Positions 46,763-57,875 are shown, counted from the stretch's first letter. The stretch: 64,000 bases of DNA from Timema cristinae (GCA_039000515.1 JBCFYV010000259.1:124001-188000), one strand, 5' to 3'. Program-made: numbers and translations. The notes: generated by a model from the letters alone, not told the origin.

Positions 46763-47616
46763 CATTTTAGCAGCGCAGATTACGTCTTAAGATACTTTTC
46801 GCTTTAATTGTTTTCAACTACGAATGTGTCAATTTATTGAAAAAAAAAACGCCTGAGATTATGCTCGCGTAATGAATTGATAGCTATGATACTAGATGTT
46901 GTTTCTAACGCCTGCATAATGAGTGGATAGACAGCCCGCCGCACTTAACACAACGAAAGTTAGACACCTTAAAAGGGGTAGTAAAATTTGAGTTTATAAC
47001 AGCTTTCTTTAAATCGGGGAAAAATATGTTCAACCCTTTTCAAAAAACATTTGTTTGGTTATCATAAGCTACTAGCTGCCTCCTATATTTGAAATATGTA
47101 TCTAGAGGCAGCTGTATCCTTAACATGCATTACTTTATTTATAAAATAAGCACAACTTTTAAGATTATGTTTGGCGGTAAACAAAAGACGGTAATAAATT
47201 GACAGAGGAAATGTACAGCCCTTAACTAAAATACATTTTACTATATTAAGCCTGCAACGTGTAAACATACATAAGAACACGTAAACATTTAGACTGGAAT
47301 TAAAAAAAGTACGCCCTAAAGTGTCAGCCAGACACAAATTTAGTACAAGAAGAATAAACTCTCATTTTCATCCCCTGTTTGGATTCGAACCCGTGGCACT
47401 GCATACATATAGTTTTTAAATTGGTTACTATTACACATCATAAATTAAAGTGCACGGACTTATGTTTATGCAGAGTGAAACGTGACTGTCTAAAGTGTTG
47501 ATTACAATTTTCTGACTTTGTACAGGAAATGAACCCGTGACCAGGAGACACTAAAATGATACTCGATCACATTGTAAAACGACAATTATAATTTTCTGTC
47601 TTTGAACCCGGGACCC
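46763..47616. other. Non-coding spacer of element B right arm
   Basis: No protein-like frame. Four antisense tRNA-T-arm-like phrases (GAACCCG variants) lie near 47,382, 47,531, 47,604 and 47,673, suggesting old SINE fragments at intervals of about 70-150 bp. Confidence 0.5.
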
Positions 47617-47622
47617 TTTATT
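47617..47622 (-). terminator. Candidate polyA signal of the spliced gene
   Basis: AATAAA on the minus strand, about 175 nt after the stop codon in exon 4. Confidence 0.4.
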
Positions 47623-47795
47623 GAACAAAATAGTTGACTAAACCAGTATTTTCGCTTATCCCAAGAGGGAATTGAACCAAGGACTCCCCCCCACTGGCTC
47701 AGTATAAATCATACAGGTAGGATTTTTAATAAACGTTTAAGTAGCAATATAGTTTTCCTTGCTCTAAACTGTAAACACACGCATTCTTTTATACA

Positions 47796-48506
47796 CTAAA
47801 CGATGTAGTACAAGCTCACTGCTAGCAATTGTTTTCGACTCTGAGGGGCGATATAACAGGATTTGTGCGAGAGAGAGAAAGCTACACTGCCTACTGGCTA
47901 CATGTAGAAGGTACTTACATAGCAGTCGGTCAAGGGTGTCCAAATCTGCCCAAACAGCGGGAGGTGCATTTCCCATGGCGACGAGGGGCACCGGTGGTAG
48001 GGGCGCGGGCGCAAAGATACATGGAGAGGGCCTGGGGGCGACATCAGTGGCGTCGTGAGTGGCACCGATTCGTAAGGGCGCCTCCGGGGAGTCGATGTCT
48101 CTACAACTGACGGTATGCACCCCCGAAGCCCTTCGTCTAAACCGTACGGATCCCAGTAGTCTGAAATTAAATAAATACAAATTAATTAGCATTTACAGGA
48201 AAAAAAAAAAAACACCAACAAGACTCCAATATATATGTTTTTAGTCTGTTACTTACCCATCGACGCGTTACCATCAGCGTTGCAAATTCCGTTTTCATCG
48301 AACAGTAGCAGCTGGTCCAGGCTATTGGGATCCTCCGGTTGTAGATCCCCTCCAATCATCGGGGGCTTTTCAACTAACAAAAAAGAAAGAACACCATTGT
48401 ACACCCCAGCTGTATTAGTCAACAAAAAAAAAAAAAACACCAGTTAAAATATACAGAAAAAAAACTTACCTAAATTTAGAAAATTTTCTAGCGACTCGAA
48501 ACTCAT
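47796..48506 (-). CDS. Spliced four-exon accessory gene of element B (146 aa, unknown)
   Basis: Predicted CDS exons are 48,506-48,470, 48,373-48,257, 48,160-47,919 and 47,840-47,796. All three donors are GTAAGT. Acceptors are TTTTTTGTTAG, TTAATTTCAG and CGCCCCTCAG, each after a pyrimidine-rich tract. Phases (1, 1, 0) join without a stop into 441 nt. The protein is acidic and hydrophobic near the N-terminus (SLDQLLLFDENG; DYWDPYGLDEGL), then Pro/Arg-rich (TSTPRRRPYESVPLTTPLMS; PRPYHRCPSSPW), with an aromatic C-terminal region. I recognise no family, and no LxCxE motif is present. Alternating acidic-hydrophobic segments recall transcriptional activation domains (inference). A TATA box lies 61 bp upstream of the ATG. 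It is upstream of PolB, an 'early gene' position. Minus-strand open frames that run through introns here are artefacts. Confidence 0.7.
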
Positions 48507-48566
48507 TTTTTGATGTTCGGCGGCGTCAATCACAAATTGAAATGACCAAATGTAATGAGCGGGTTC

Positions 48567-48574
48567 TATTTATA
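48567..48574 (-). promoter_or_regulatory. TATA box of the spliced gene
   Basis: TATAAATA on the minus strand, 61 nt before the start codon, giving a 5' UTR of about 30 nt if transcription starts about 30 nt downstream. Confidence 0.75.
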
Positions 48575-48786
48575 CCCTCTTCAAAGAGCCTGCCATCTGT
48601 AATGACCTAATACTCTAATGTGTCTCTGCGCATGCGCAACACAGACCTGTCCATAAGTCCCTTTGTAAATCCCGTTATTTCAGTAGTCGGCATCGACCCA
48701 GCGAAGTGGACGGAGGTGCCTGCTCGATGCTCTGTTCCACTGCCTTAAATATGAGTGAAGAATGACCCTGAGCACGGAACGAATCC

Positions 48787-48862
48787 TGGATAGCTCAGTG
48801 GTCAGAGCAATGGCGTACTAAGCCAGAGGTCCCGGGTTTGGAACTTGAAACCTTACCTTAAA
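48787..48862 (+). repeat. tRNA-derived SINE head or tRNA pseudogene
   Basis: TAGCTCAGTGGTCAGAGCA is a good A-box/D-arm. TGGC GTACTAA GCCA forms an anticodon-like arm and CCCGGGTTTGGAAC is a poor T-arm. No matching acceptor stem, so not a functional tRNA. Confidence 0.6.
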
Positions 48863-48984
48863 TATTTTAATTTGTTTGGTAGAAAGACCAAAACTATAGT
48901 ATGAAGAGCATATAGCTACTTTACCGGCGGTCAGTATCTATCAACATACTTGCTCGGTATGCGTTTGTTATTCACCTGCATCAC

Positions 48985-49250
48985 AGGTAGCGTAGTCTAA
49001 GGCGTCACTGCCAATGCCTGGGAGGTCGCGGGTTTGATTCCCGTTCTGGTACATGACCATTCTAGGTGTCAGCCCTCCCGCAAACGTAGACCAAAGGTGT
49101 TTTTTCCGCACCCTTCGTGAAAATGCGGGTACATTTTCCGTCCTCCTATCTACTTAGCGGGGTTCATCATTGGTTTGACTTCGAACACTGAGGCAAATGC
49201 GGGTACACTATCCCAAGATATTAAATACCGTGTGTGAACTCGTCACCTTA
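48985..49250 (+). repeat. tRNA-derived SINE
   Basis: The head has GTAGTCTAAGGCG (A-box) and GCGGGTTTGATTCCCG (T-arm), as in tRNA-Leu/Ser-derived SINEs, followed by a body with 'aaatgcgggtacatt' and a related 'caaatgcgggtacacta' 70 bp later. Confidence 0.6.
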
Positions 49251-50099
49251 CCTTAAATATTAACAACATATTCTTACTAGTTTTTTTATTGACAATCAAC
49301 AATTAATTTACAAGCGCAATATTATTTAGGTCTTTGCCGACTGTGAGTACTTGACGTATGAATAGGGGATTCTGCCTGTTTAAAGTATATGCTGTATATC
49401 ACATGACTTGAGACGTATGAATATGTTAAATAGTGAGTATTCAGACAGAACTTTTATTTGCTTTCTACCCTAGAATTATTTGTACTGCAGATCACCTGAC
49501 TTGTCGTATGAATACGGGGTTCTGACTGTTTAAAATATCACATGGCCGGGCGTATGATAAATACTCAGCAAATTGTTAAAGAAAACCTTACATTGACTTA
49601 TTTATTATTTGTAAACTCTCCTAGAAACCTTACATTAACTAAACTGGCTTTCGATGCCATCTAGTGGGCCGATAAGCAAGCACGACAAACCCTGTACGGC
49701 AATTAAATAATATTAATATAATATTAAATATTAAATAATGTATAACCTTTACACATGTTCCTATGTTAAATACCTCGGGAAAAAAATCATGGCGGCTATA
49801 TATATTTTGATAACATAAATAATAACTTTTACATAAGTTTATAAGTAAAATATCTAGGAAAAAAAATCACGGTGCTTATGTAGTATAGTCTTTTGCTATA
49901 GTAGCGCCTTAAACCATGTGGTCATTCTTTATGTTACGTGCAATGATAAGCTAAATACCCGTTTTCATATTCGTTATACAGATACAATTACCGAGGATTA
50001 GCCATTTAATTTATCTGTACTTAGTCCGCTCTTGCAGAGGGCGAGAGAATTATTAACATTGAGTCGAAGTTGTGCGGTGTTATCGCCTATTAAGGGGTA

Positions 50100-50300
50100 A
50101 CTAACTAATCGGGCCGTCGGTAAGGCGCTCAGTAATTTGATGGTCTCTGGTTCGAATCCAATCTAGACACACGAATTACAAAATAACTTAGCTATAGAAC
50201 AGTAAATTCACCGTGCAAACGGGCGTCGCTAAAATCTACCCTCCCTCAGTGCATCTGAAGGTACTCTCGCAAATGTTGAGTGCATTGATGTGTGGGCTTA
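50100..50300 (+). repeat. tRNA-derived SINE fragment
   Basis: GTCGGTAAGGCGC (A-box-like) is followed by a perfect B-box GGTTCGAATCC at about 50,147. The 3' boundary is not defined. Confidence 0.55.
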
Positions 50301-50528
50301 AACTTTCATAGGGATATAGTTTCGAACATTAAATTCAATATTATTCCTCCGTTGCGAGCATTGAGCGTTGAGAGCTGACTTGGGCCGTCCGCTTTCACGG
50401 GATGTAAAAGCGAATCTACCGTTTAACGGGAGTTTTCATAGCTGCCTTACAGGTGTCTATTTTGAGAAACACAATGACTCCTCAAGGTGAATGGAGGTTA
50501 TTGCTCGGTACGTCGCCCCCCCAGAAGG

Positions 50529-51149
50529 TAATGACCGGTGGGAGGGGGAAAACCAGGATGAACAACCCCGGCTCTGGGGGGAGGGGTGGGGAGGGAAAAG
50601 TGAAAGGCTGAGTTGGTCATCAGAAGGCAGCGAGCCCCTGCCAGAGAAGCTTGTGTCATTTACTATCGGGCATCCGGAGGAGAAAGACGTGGAGTGGCTC
50701 TATGCTTCAGCAAATAAACTACAGCGCCCTAATTGATGAATAAAAAACACCTCTATCCTACCAATAATAACTCCAACACCTCTATCCTACCAATCGGAGG
50801 AGAAAGACGTGGAGCGCGAGTGGCTCTATGCTTCAGCAAATAAACTACAGCGCCCTAATTGATGAATAAAAACACCTCTATCCTACCAATAATAACTCCA
50901 ACGCCTCTATCCTACCAATTAACTAATTAATTAATTAACAATAATCAATTAACGATAATTAATAAAAAAGAACCAACATGTCCAGGGTTTGTAGGGGAGG
51001 GGGAAAACCAACAGCCAATCAGAGGAAAGTAGGGCAGCGGATGGAGGGGCGGGGGAAGGAGGGGAGCAGCCAATCACAGAGCAGGAGGCGTGGTCACGTG
51101 ACCAAATCCCACCAATCCCAGCCTGTTTTATCCGACCGCTTCCACTACT
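50529..51149. repeat. Element B right terminal inverted repeat
   Basis: Inverse of 32,176-32,815. It contains CCAAT at 51,015-51,019 and 51,070-51,074, GGTCACGTGACC at 51,092-51,103, the same internal 134-bp duplication, and ends ...CCGCTTCCACTACT. An outward-reading open frame (50,491-50,736) is mirrored in the left arm. Confidence 0.95.
51070..51103. promoter_or_regulatory. E-box and CCAAT box in right TIR
   Basis: Same arrangement and distance from the terminus as in the left TIR. Confidence 0.6.
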
Positions 51150-51155
51150 CATGTA
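51150..51155. repeat. Right target-site duplication of element B
   Basis: CATGTA, identical to 32,170-32,175. Confidence 0.9.
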
Positions 51156-51637
51156 CCCCTTGTTTAGTTTGGTCACAATTATTAGGGACGGCTTTCCTGT
51201 CAATGCCAAAATATGATATCCTGTTGTATATCTATAAATATGAGGAGTATTACTTTGTTAATTATACCCGAGTATTGATATCTATCAAAGTTGAATATAC
51301 CAAATTGTGCATATTATTCAATGTTAATAATCACCCTAATAAACTAGCCCTTGGGCTGTATTTGTTACCTTCGCTTGTTCTTGTCTGTACCCAGACTCCC
51401 TCATGGTATTTTCCCTTAGACTTAGCTATAATAACTCTGGTGAGACAAGGGTTTTGTTGGGCTTGCTGAGAATGGATAATATAGGTTCCTAGTGATTACC
51501 CTTCTTTTAATTTGTAATATTGCAACTCGCATCTGTGGTGGTTGGTTGGGAACTTAGGCGATACAGCTAAGATACCGACCCCACGGTGTGCGGTTGAACA
51601 GTAGCAATAGCACTTTTGACATTACATTTCACCGCCC

Positions 51638-51669
<32 letters not shown>

Positions 51670-51726
51670 ATTCTTTGTTTAATTTTTATATTTATCTTCT
51701 ATATTTTTATTTGTTTAGTAACAGAG
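51156..51726. other. Flank between element B and a hAT remnant, no gene
   Basis: Continues host sequence after the insertion. (ATT)n at 51,640-51,668. The plus-strand frame covering 50,978-51,469 crosses the element boundary and is not a gene. Confidence 0.5.
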
Positions 51727-53990
51727 CTACCAAGCGGTAGCACCCCTAACAACAGTATTGAACAAGAAAGTGAACCTGTGCTATCAATGGATTCTGGACA
51801 CAAGTCTTATATTGTTACTGCAGCTGCACATGATTCCAGGGTCAACGTTCCAATAGAAAGTGATTCTGATTATGCAAATTCATCGACTAACCCATCTAAG
51901 AACACGGTAGAAATATGTCAAGTCGATCATTTTGACATTAATGACGTAAGGAGAGATCTTTAACAGTTTTTGATGATAACACGAAAAAAACATTCTTACT
52001 TCAGTTCTGCCAACTAAACAACCTTATGCCTTCCCAGTCAGTAACTGAAGGAAAGAAACAGAATAGAAATTTCCGAGAGACTTGAATAAAAGATCCAGAT
52101 ACCGGATTTCTTTTTATTGACTATTCCAATAAAGATGATGGTGTTTATTGAAAACATGGCTGTTTGTTTTTTAATGAAGGAGTAGGAAAAGTAGGTCATG
52201 AAAATCCAGGGAGACTAGTATCTATCTGATTCAGAGATTGAAAAAATTATTGAGAAATTTCCTAAAACACACTAATAGGCAGTCTAACAAAGATTGTGTT
52301 ATGTTAGCAGAGACATTTCTCGAAGTTTCATCAGGAAAATATCAGGACATCATTTCTCAGAGCTATACAAAAATAAGAAATAGAGCAGCTATTGACAGTG
52401 GTCCTTTTTCTCTTTAGAGGAACCTGAACATAAGGATGGAAAATTTCAAACTCTTTTGCAATTTAGAGCTAACTCTGGCAACGGAGACTTAAAAGGGTAC
52501 ATTATCAATAGCCATAGAAATGCCACATATTTGAGTCCAGGCATAATAAATGAAATTATATATTTATGTTCGAATATAGTTACAGAAGAAATAATTAATA
52601 AGGTGAATAATGCAAGTGGTTTTAGTCTACTTGCCGACGAAGCTTTGAATGTGTCAGGCACTGAACACTTTATATCTGTGTTAGGTATGTAGATCTACTG
52701 AAGGTTTCACAAACTCCAGTAATACGTGAAATTTTTTTGAGATTTGTTCCAATTCATGATCAGTCTTAAGAAAACTTGACCAAAGTCATTTTGCAGGTAT
52801 ATGACGAGCTAGGACTAGACATGTCTAAAGGTGTTGAACATGGGTATTATGGTGCAACCAAGTGGTGTCCAATTGAGAATCGCACAGCAGTATTCGAAAG
52901 TGAAATATGTTAATTGTGCAAGTCATCGCTTAAATCGTGCACTGTAACATTCCATGTCGATTCTTGTGGTCGGAAACTGTCTTAGTGTTGTCAATGAAGT
53001 AGCAAACATTTTTAGAAACCATCTAATGCAAATAGAACTCTTCATGATGAAATTTCAATACATGCCCTAGAGAGTAGAAAAAGAAGACTATCCACCTTTG
53101 TTACACCAGATTCATCGAAAGGCATGACAGTGTCCTAACATTAGTTGGGCTCTTTATATGCATTTGCATTAGTTTGGAAGAGATTTCTAAGACGACACGA
53201 AAGATTTCTTCAACAGCCTCAGCTTTATTGGAAGCCATGGAGAAGAGTGAATTCATTGTTAGCCTAATTGTCACAAACTCTTTAGCCTTACTCTGCTTTT
53301 GTCTGTATTTCTTCAAGAAAAGTATCTTGATTTGGTATCAGCTCTAAACCATGCTTATGAAGTTCCGATTACCCTGAAAAATCAGCGAAAAGATGAAGAA
53401 AATTTATTTCAAGAAGTATTTAATTCTGCTTCACGGCTTGGGGATGAGGTGTGACAAATTAAACTGAAGGTTCCAAGATTCACACCAAAGTAGACCAAGT
53501 GCGCAAACCCTCCAACTACTTATATTGAAGAATATTACAGCTTGACTGTCTTCATTCCTAGGGTTGATAGTCTTATTAAAAATTTATCTGATAGCTTCAT
53601 TTCAAATAAGGATATTCTGCCAAGTTTCCAAGTGCTTCTTCCAGGCATTGTTTCTGTTTATGAGAGAAACAAGTTGGAGAATCTATCTCCTTACTTTTAT
53701 GATGAAATCTCACTCTCTACAGTGAAAGTTGAGTTTAAATTGTGGTGTGAAAAAGTTTCCACTAATGACACTGACCTTGAGGTCCTGAACATGCTGAAAT
53801 ACTGCAATGTGACCTATTATCGTACAATTAAATATCTACTTACTGTATCGGCCATACTGCCAGTGATAACTGCTGGTGCACAGAGATCCTTCTCTACAAT
53901 TAAAAGAGTGAAAACTCTGTCACGTAGTGTAATTAGTGATGACAGAATGAATCACGTGCCATGATTTAAATTCACTGAAGTGTTACTGTA
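51727..53990 (+). pseudogene. hAT-family transposase remnant (P52rIPK-like)
   Basis: Plus-strand pieces in several frames: a Ser/Asn-rich leader (51,727-51,960), a DUF4371-like part with QFRANSGNGDLKGYIINSHR and SGFSLLADEALNVSGTEHFI (52,456-52,692), and a 140-residue C-terminal piece (53,542-53,964) with the hAT dimerisation motif AGAQRSFSTIKRVKTLSRS. The family is the one annotated as '52 kDa repressor of the inhibitor of the protein kinase'-like. Multiple stops and frameshifts make it non-functional. It belongs to a different subfamily from the copy at 7.9-10.2 kb. Confidence 0.85.
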
Positions 53991-54789
53991 GAACCAGATA
54001 AAGTGATCAACATTATGGCTGGGAAGAAGTCAGGGAAATTGTTTCTGTAGTGAGTACCATGTAAAACTTAAAAATAGAGCATTTCAAATTTTATAATACT
54101 CATTTTTATGATTTTAGACATCTGTAGTAATAAACTGCTGGGTAGTTAAAGAAATACAGTAGTAATTAGTTTCCCTTTCACTTTCTTAACTGGACTAAAC
54201 ATTGTGAATAATAAGCTGTAATATACTCAAGAATTCCTCCACACAGAGAAATTTCGTAAAAAAATATATTAAAGTTGCCCCACTACTAATTAATTAATCT
54301 ACTTTTTATGACTTTTAATAGAAAATGTAATAGTTTTTATAAAAATGTATATAAAATTAGTATATTTTCTATTAAAAGTTATAAAAATCATACCAATTAT
54401 TATTAATGAGTGCAAGAATGGGTCTACTTCAATCTATTTTTGTACGAAATTATTTATATTTATTCTTCTCTCCATGCAGGACAGATTCGTCCAGCCCTCC
54501 CTCCACGGTTTAGTTTTGAAATTACTGTTGTGGCCAGAAAATTCTGGATATGGACCTGCTGATGTCACATCTCTGATGTGTCCATTCTATAAACTTATAC
54601 ATGCAAGCCAAAACCTTATTGATACAGTGCTAATAAAAACGAGTTTTGGGTGATATTTTGCTAAAAAAAAAAGAGCAAAAAACAAGTTATTAGTCACTTA
54701 TTAAGCAAACCATTATTATTGGTTGACTACAATAGAGGAAGTTGCTACATTATATTATGTTATATTATATTATATATTATATCAATAAT
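53991..54789. other. No gene recognised
   Basis: AT-rich. A plus-strand frame at 54,345-54,653 has no recognisable family. (TTATATTA)n at 54,745-54,782. Confidence 0.45.
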
Positions 54790-55028
54790 AATAATAATAT
54801 TTAGCACCGGGCTATACGTTTTAATTACTAATTACGCTAATGGATTAGGAATTGGGGAGGTTGAATTATAGGAAGTGAACCCGCATTTGCGTGGAGGGAG
54901 AGTGGAAAACCATTTAGGAAAAACACCCCCAGTTCACCCTACCGAGATTCGAACATCGATCTCCCCGTCCTCAGAAGTCGAGCTCAACACGACAAGCGCG
55001 TTAGTCAACTACGCCACCGATGCGGACT
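54790..55028 (-). repeat. tRNA-derived SINE
   Basis: Close copy of the SINE at 12.6 kb: head on the minus strand with GTGGCGTAGTTGACTAACGC and a B-box-like CGATGTTCGAATCTCGG, and (AAT)n tail at 54,790. It is inserted in TATATTA-rich sequence present on both sides. Confidence 0.85.
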
Positions 55029-55859
55029 ATATTATATTATATTACAAATATATTTATACCTTTCTTTGTACAATAAAGAATAGACAAAATATGTTGTCAA
55101 GAGTTTCTTGAGGAAAAACAAAAATTTTCTATGGATTGCTGTTGAATTCTCTTTACCACTCATTATTAAAGATCAGTCACAATAATGAAAATTGCTGCCA
55201 TCTCTCCCACGAAGACACTTATAGGCTTACATACAATGGACGTGCCACTTCAGCTCACAACTCATCTTCAGATTCATCCAAATGGTCATTTTTCAGTTTG
55301 TGGACCTTCTTTGACTGTATGACTTTGTGGTATCCACTTGAACGCCAACATTTTTATTTTGAAACTAAATAAATGTATACGTGGGAATAAAATGGCAACC
55401 TTATTACTCAATTGATTTACTACATGATAACCTTAAAATTGGAAGTATAGACTATTTATAAACCTTTTTTTTAAAACATTTTATAGGTTAGAAAAATTGA
55501 AGAATATGTAGTATACATAATATTGTTAGTCTAATACTTCTTGAGAACTTCAAACATAACAATTAATCAAAAATTATTACAGTTATTTTTATAACGAAGT
55601 TAATGGTACCGGTAACCCTCAAATGAAAACATGGAAAAAGAAACAACACCTACCTCACTTTGACTAAAACAATTTGAGCATTTACGTATTACCTTTGATG
55701 ATAAACTATAATCAGTATCATTATCATCATCATTAACAACTTCACCATCACTATCGTCACCAAATACTTCCCTTAAAACTCTTGAAACATCTTAAATAGT
55801 ACTGCTACAAACAGCTGTGGCATTCATTTTGATTTTGTGGGCTACCATTATATCATTAC
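55029..55859. other. No gene confirmed; acidic minus-strand segment
   Basis: On the minus strand near 55,835-55,640 a frame with one stop reads VLREVFGDDSDGEVVNDDDN followed by DTDYSLSS, and near 55,290 another short acidic segment (DHLDESEDEL). This looks like a decayed transposase leader or exon, but no family can be assigned. Confidence 0.3.
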
Positions 55860-56243
55860 TATTTAGTATGAATATACTTATTGAGCCAGCTGTGCTCTAT
55901 TTTGTTTGTAATTAATTATACTTATTAGCACTAGGTGTCAGCACCACATTGACTCTTCTCTCTTAATGGCTCTGGGTTCGCCTATCCCGCGCTTTTTCTT
56001 AGTATAACGGTAAAAACAGCGTTCAAGCGTCTCTTAGTCTTGGGGTAAACAGCCATGAAAATCTCTCGTGTGAAATAATAATTAAGTACTCAAGAATCAA
56101 GATTGGGGCTACCTAGATATCATCTCATCACTCCAGGTACTCTGTCACCATTCGCAAAGGTAGGCTCATCGCAAATAAATTGTTTCTCTGTGTTATAATT
56201 AAAACGTTTGCCAAAATCTCGCTTGTTAATAACGCACATAACA
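55860..56243 (+). repeat. BEL/Pao 5' LTR
   Basis: Starts TATTTAGTATGAATATAC (TG in the 3' copy) and ends about ...ATAACA before TTTGGTCCCCCGGGCC, which would contain the primer-binding site. The first 105 bp or so match the 3' LTR with few differences. Confidence 0.75.
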
Positions 56244-56449
56244 TTTGGTCCCCCGGGCCGGATCTATTTCTTTAAAATGAATGAACTCTCGCTATGGAAC
56301 AGTACAGTTTATTAAGAGAACTAACTCTGCTTTTAAAGTTATTAATAACTACAAAGTGTTTTTAATCGTGTTAAATTATTTTTGTAAACGCGAGCCTAAC
56401 CATTTTAGTTTTTATTTCATTACAAAAACATATTTGTAAACTCGCCCCT

Positions 56450-57850
56450 GTGTCCCCGGACTTTAGGTTCAGTTTCGATTGTCATGTTGATAAGGTTCAT
56501 AATCGCGTAATTTTGTTGTATGTCTTTCTCACGAACCTGTTGGGTGGTTTCTTGATTTTGTGTTTGATTGTATCTCTATTAATTAGTTCAAGTGTATTTT
56601 TGTTTATTGTACTAATATTGGTCAACATGAGGTTCGTAACTTTCACTCGGCAATACGACCTTATAAAGAAACGCCTTGTTAAGATTAGGGAGTTAGTAAT
56701 GAAAGCAAATTCCATTGGGGACAAAGGGGAAGTATTGTCCGAGTATCATATTCGAAAACTAGCTTTGTTCAAAAAGGAAGTGGAGTCCAAACGTAATGAG
56801 TTTGAAGTGTTGCTATCTAAGATTGTTTCGGAATAGATTGAGGATTTCAATAATGATATTGTAATTCAAAATCAAGACGAAATATTTGAATTACATACGT
56901 TTTTAAGCTGTATAACAATGTTACTTCCCACGCCTGAACCTCAACTGGACGATTCAAGTCACTCCACGCCTAGTGGGTCTATGGTTCCAACGCCCTCTAT
57001 ACACTTACCGAAAATTTAACTACCGACCTTCTCTGGTGATTCATCACAGTGAATGAGTTATCACAATTTATTCAACATAACTATTCACCAAAATTCCAGC
57101 TTAACACCTGTTGAAAAATGTCATATCTGATGTCAACTCTAAGCTTAGAAGCGTGTAATTTAATTAAGAGTCTCCCCCTTTCCGCCCCCAACTATCAGAT
57201 AGCCTACGCTTTATTGTGTAGTCGCTATCACAACATAAGAAACTTAACTTCTCTTTACATAAATAAAATAATTGATTTGCCTCATGTCACTAGTGGGTCA
57301 CTCAAGAGCCTACGTAACATGCTCAGTAGCTACGATGAAAACAGTCAAGCTCTCCACGCTCTTGAACAAGACACAGCTCTCGAAGGTCCTCTATTGTTTT
57401 CATTGTTGTTGCAGAAACTCAACAGCGACACTCGACACAGGTTCGAGACCAGCCGCGGTACAAATGTAAGTTTACCGATGGTAGATGAACTGATTAAGTT
57501 TTTACATCTTGAAGCGTCACACCTTGAGTCAGCCAACAATGTGAATACTACCCAAAAGCACCCGCACACTTCTCATACACCACAAGTTTCTTACTCATTG
57601 TCAAGGATGCCAGGTGGCATCAAACTCACGTCCTATCAAAATCACAAGGTCACGCTATTATCCACCCCTCACACTAATTGTGTTTTTGTAAAGCTGACAC
57701 TCATTCAATTTATCGCTGTCCAGATTTCCAAGTCGAAACTCCTCAAGAAAGATTTAATTTTGTATAAGCTAATGGAATATGTTATAATAGTCTTGGTCAC
57801 TCTCACACACTGAAAAACTGTGAATCAGCACGTTCATGTAAAAAATGTAA
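56450..57850 (+). pseudogene. BEL/Pao gag region
   Basis: A coiled-coil-like N-terminal part (56,630-56,836; RQYDLIKKRLVKIRELVMKA) ends in a stop. A DUF1759-like part (57,118-57,600; LPLSAPNYQIAYALLCSRYH) follows in another frame. Zinc-knuckle sequence (CYNSLGHSHTLKNC, then CKKCNKRHH) lies at 57,780-57,860 in the pol frame after a 1-base loss near 57,685 and an in-frame TAA near 57,763. Gag would build the retrotransposon particle. This copy is broken. Confidence 0.85.
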
Positions 57851-57875
57851 TAAAAGACATCACACTTCACTACAT

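Larger units (their letters stand above)
48580..50528. other. Element B right arm, no gene; SINE fragments
   Basis: No coding frame is supported between the spliced gene promoter and the right TIR. The three tRNA-like fragments listed separately account for part of it. Confidence 0.55.
32176..51149 (-). mobile_element. Polinton/Maverick (adintovirus-like) element B, full length
   Basis: 18,974 bp with TIRs of about 0.63 kb starting AGTAGTGGAAGCGGTCGG and flanked by CATGTA. It carries the full Polinton set on the minus strand: PolB, packaging ATPase, retroviral-type integrase, adenain-like protease, double and single jelly-roll capsid proteins, a pVI-like protein and three conserved small proteins, plus a spliced right-arm gene. 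PolB and the protease each contain one frameshift. The right arm (46.8-50.5 kb) has collected SINE fragments. Polintons integrate through their integrase and self-replicate with protein-primed PolB, and capsid genes imply a virus-like stage. Confidence 0.97.

Noticed and set aside
47764..48192. Single 142-codon minus-strand gene
   Set aside because: It runs through an intron and is in a different frame from the predicted exon 3; the splice-based model gives a continuous frame with a promoter.
47796..48506. LxCxE (Rb-binding) motif in the spliced accessory protein
   Set aside because: Searched by eye; no L-x-C-x-E present.
48787..48862. A functional tRNA gene
   Set aside because: D-arm and anticodon arm are plausible, but the acceptor stem is unpaired and the T-arm is degenerate.
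50978..51469. 163-codon plus-strand frame
   Set aside because: Spans the right TIR and flanking host DNA across the insertion point, so it cannot be an ancestral gene, and it has no family resemblance.
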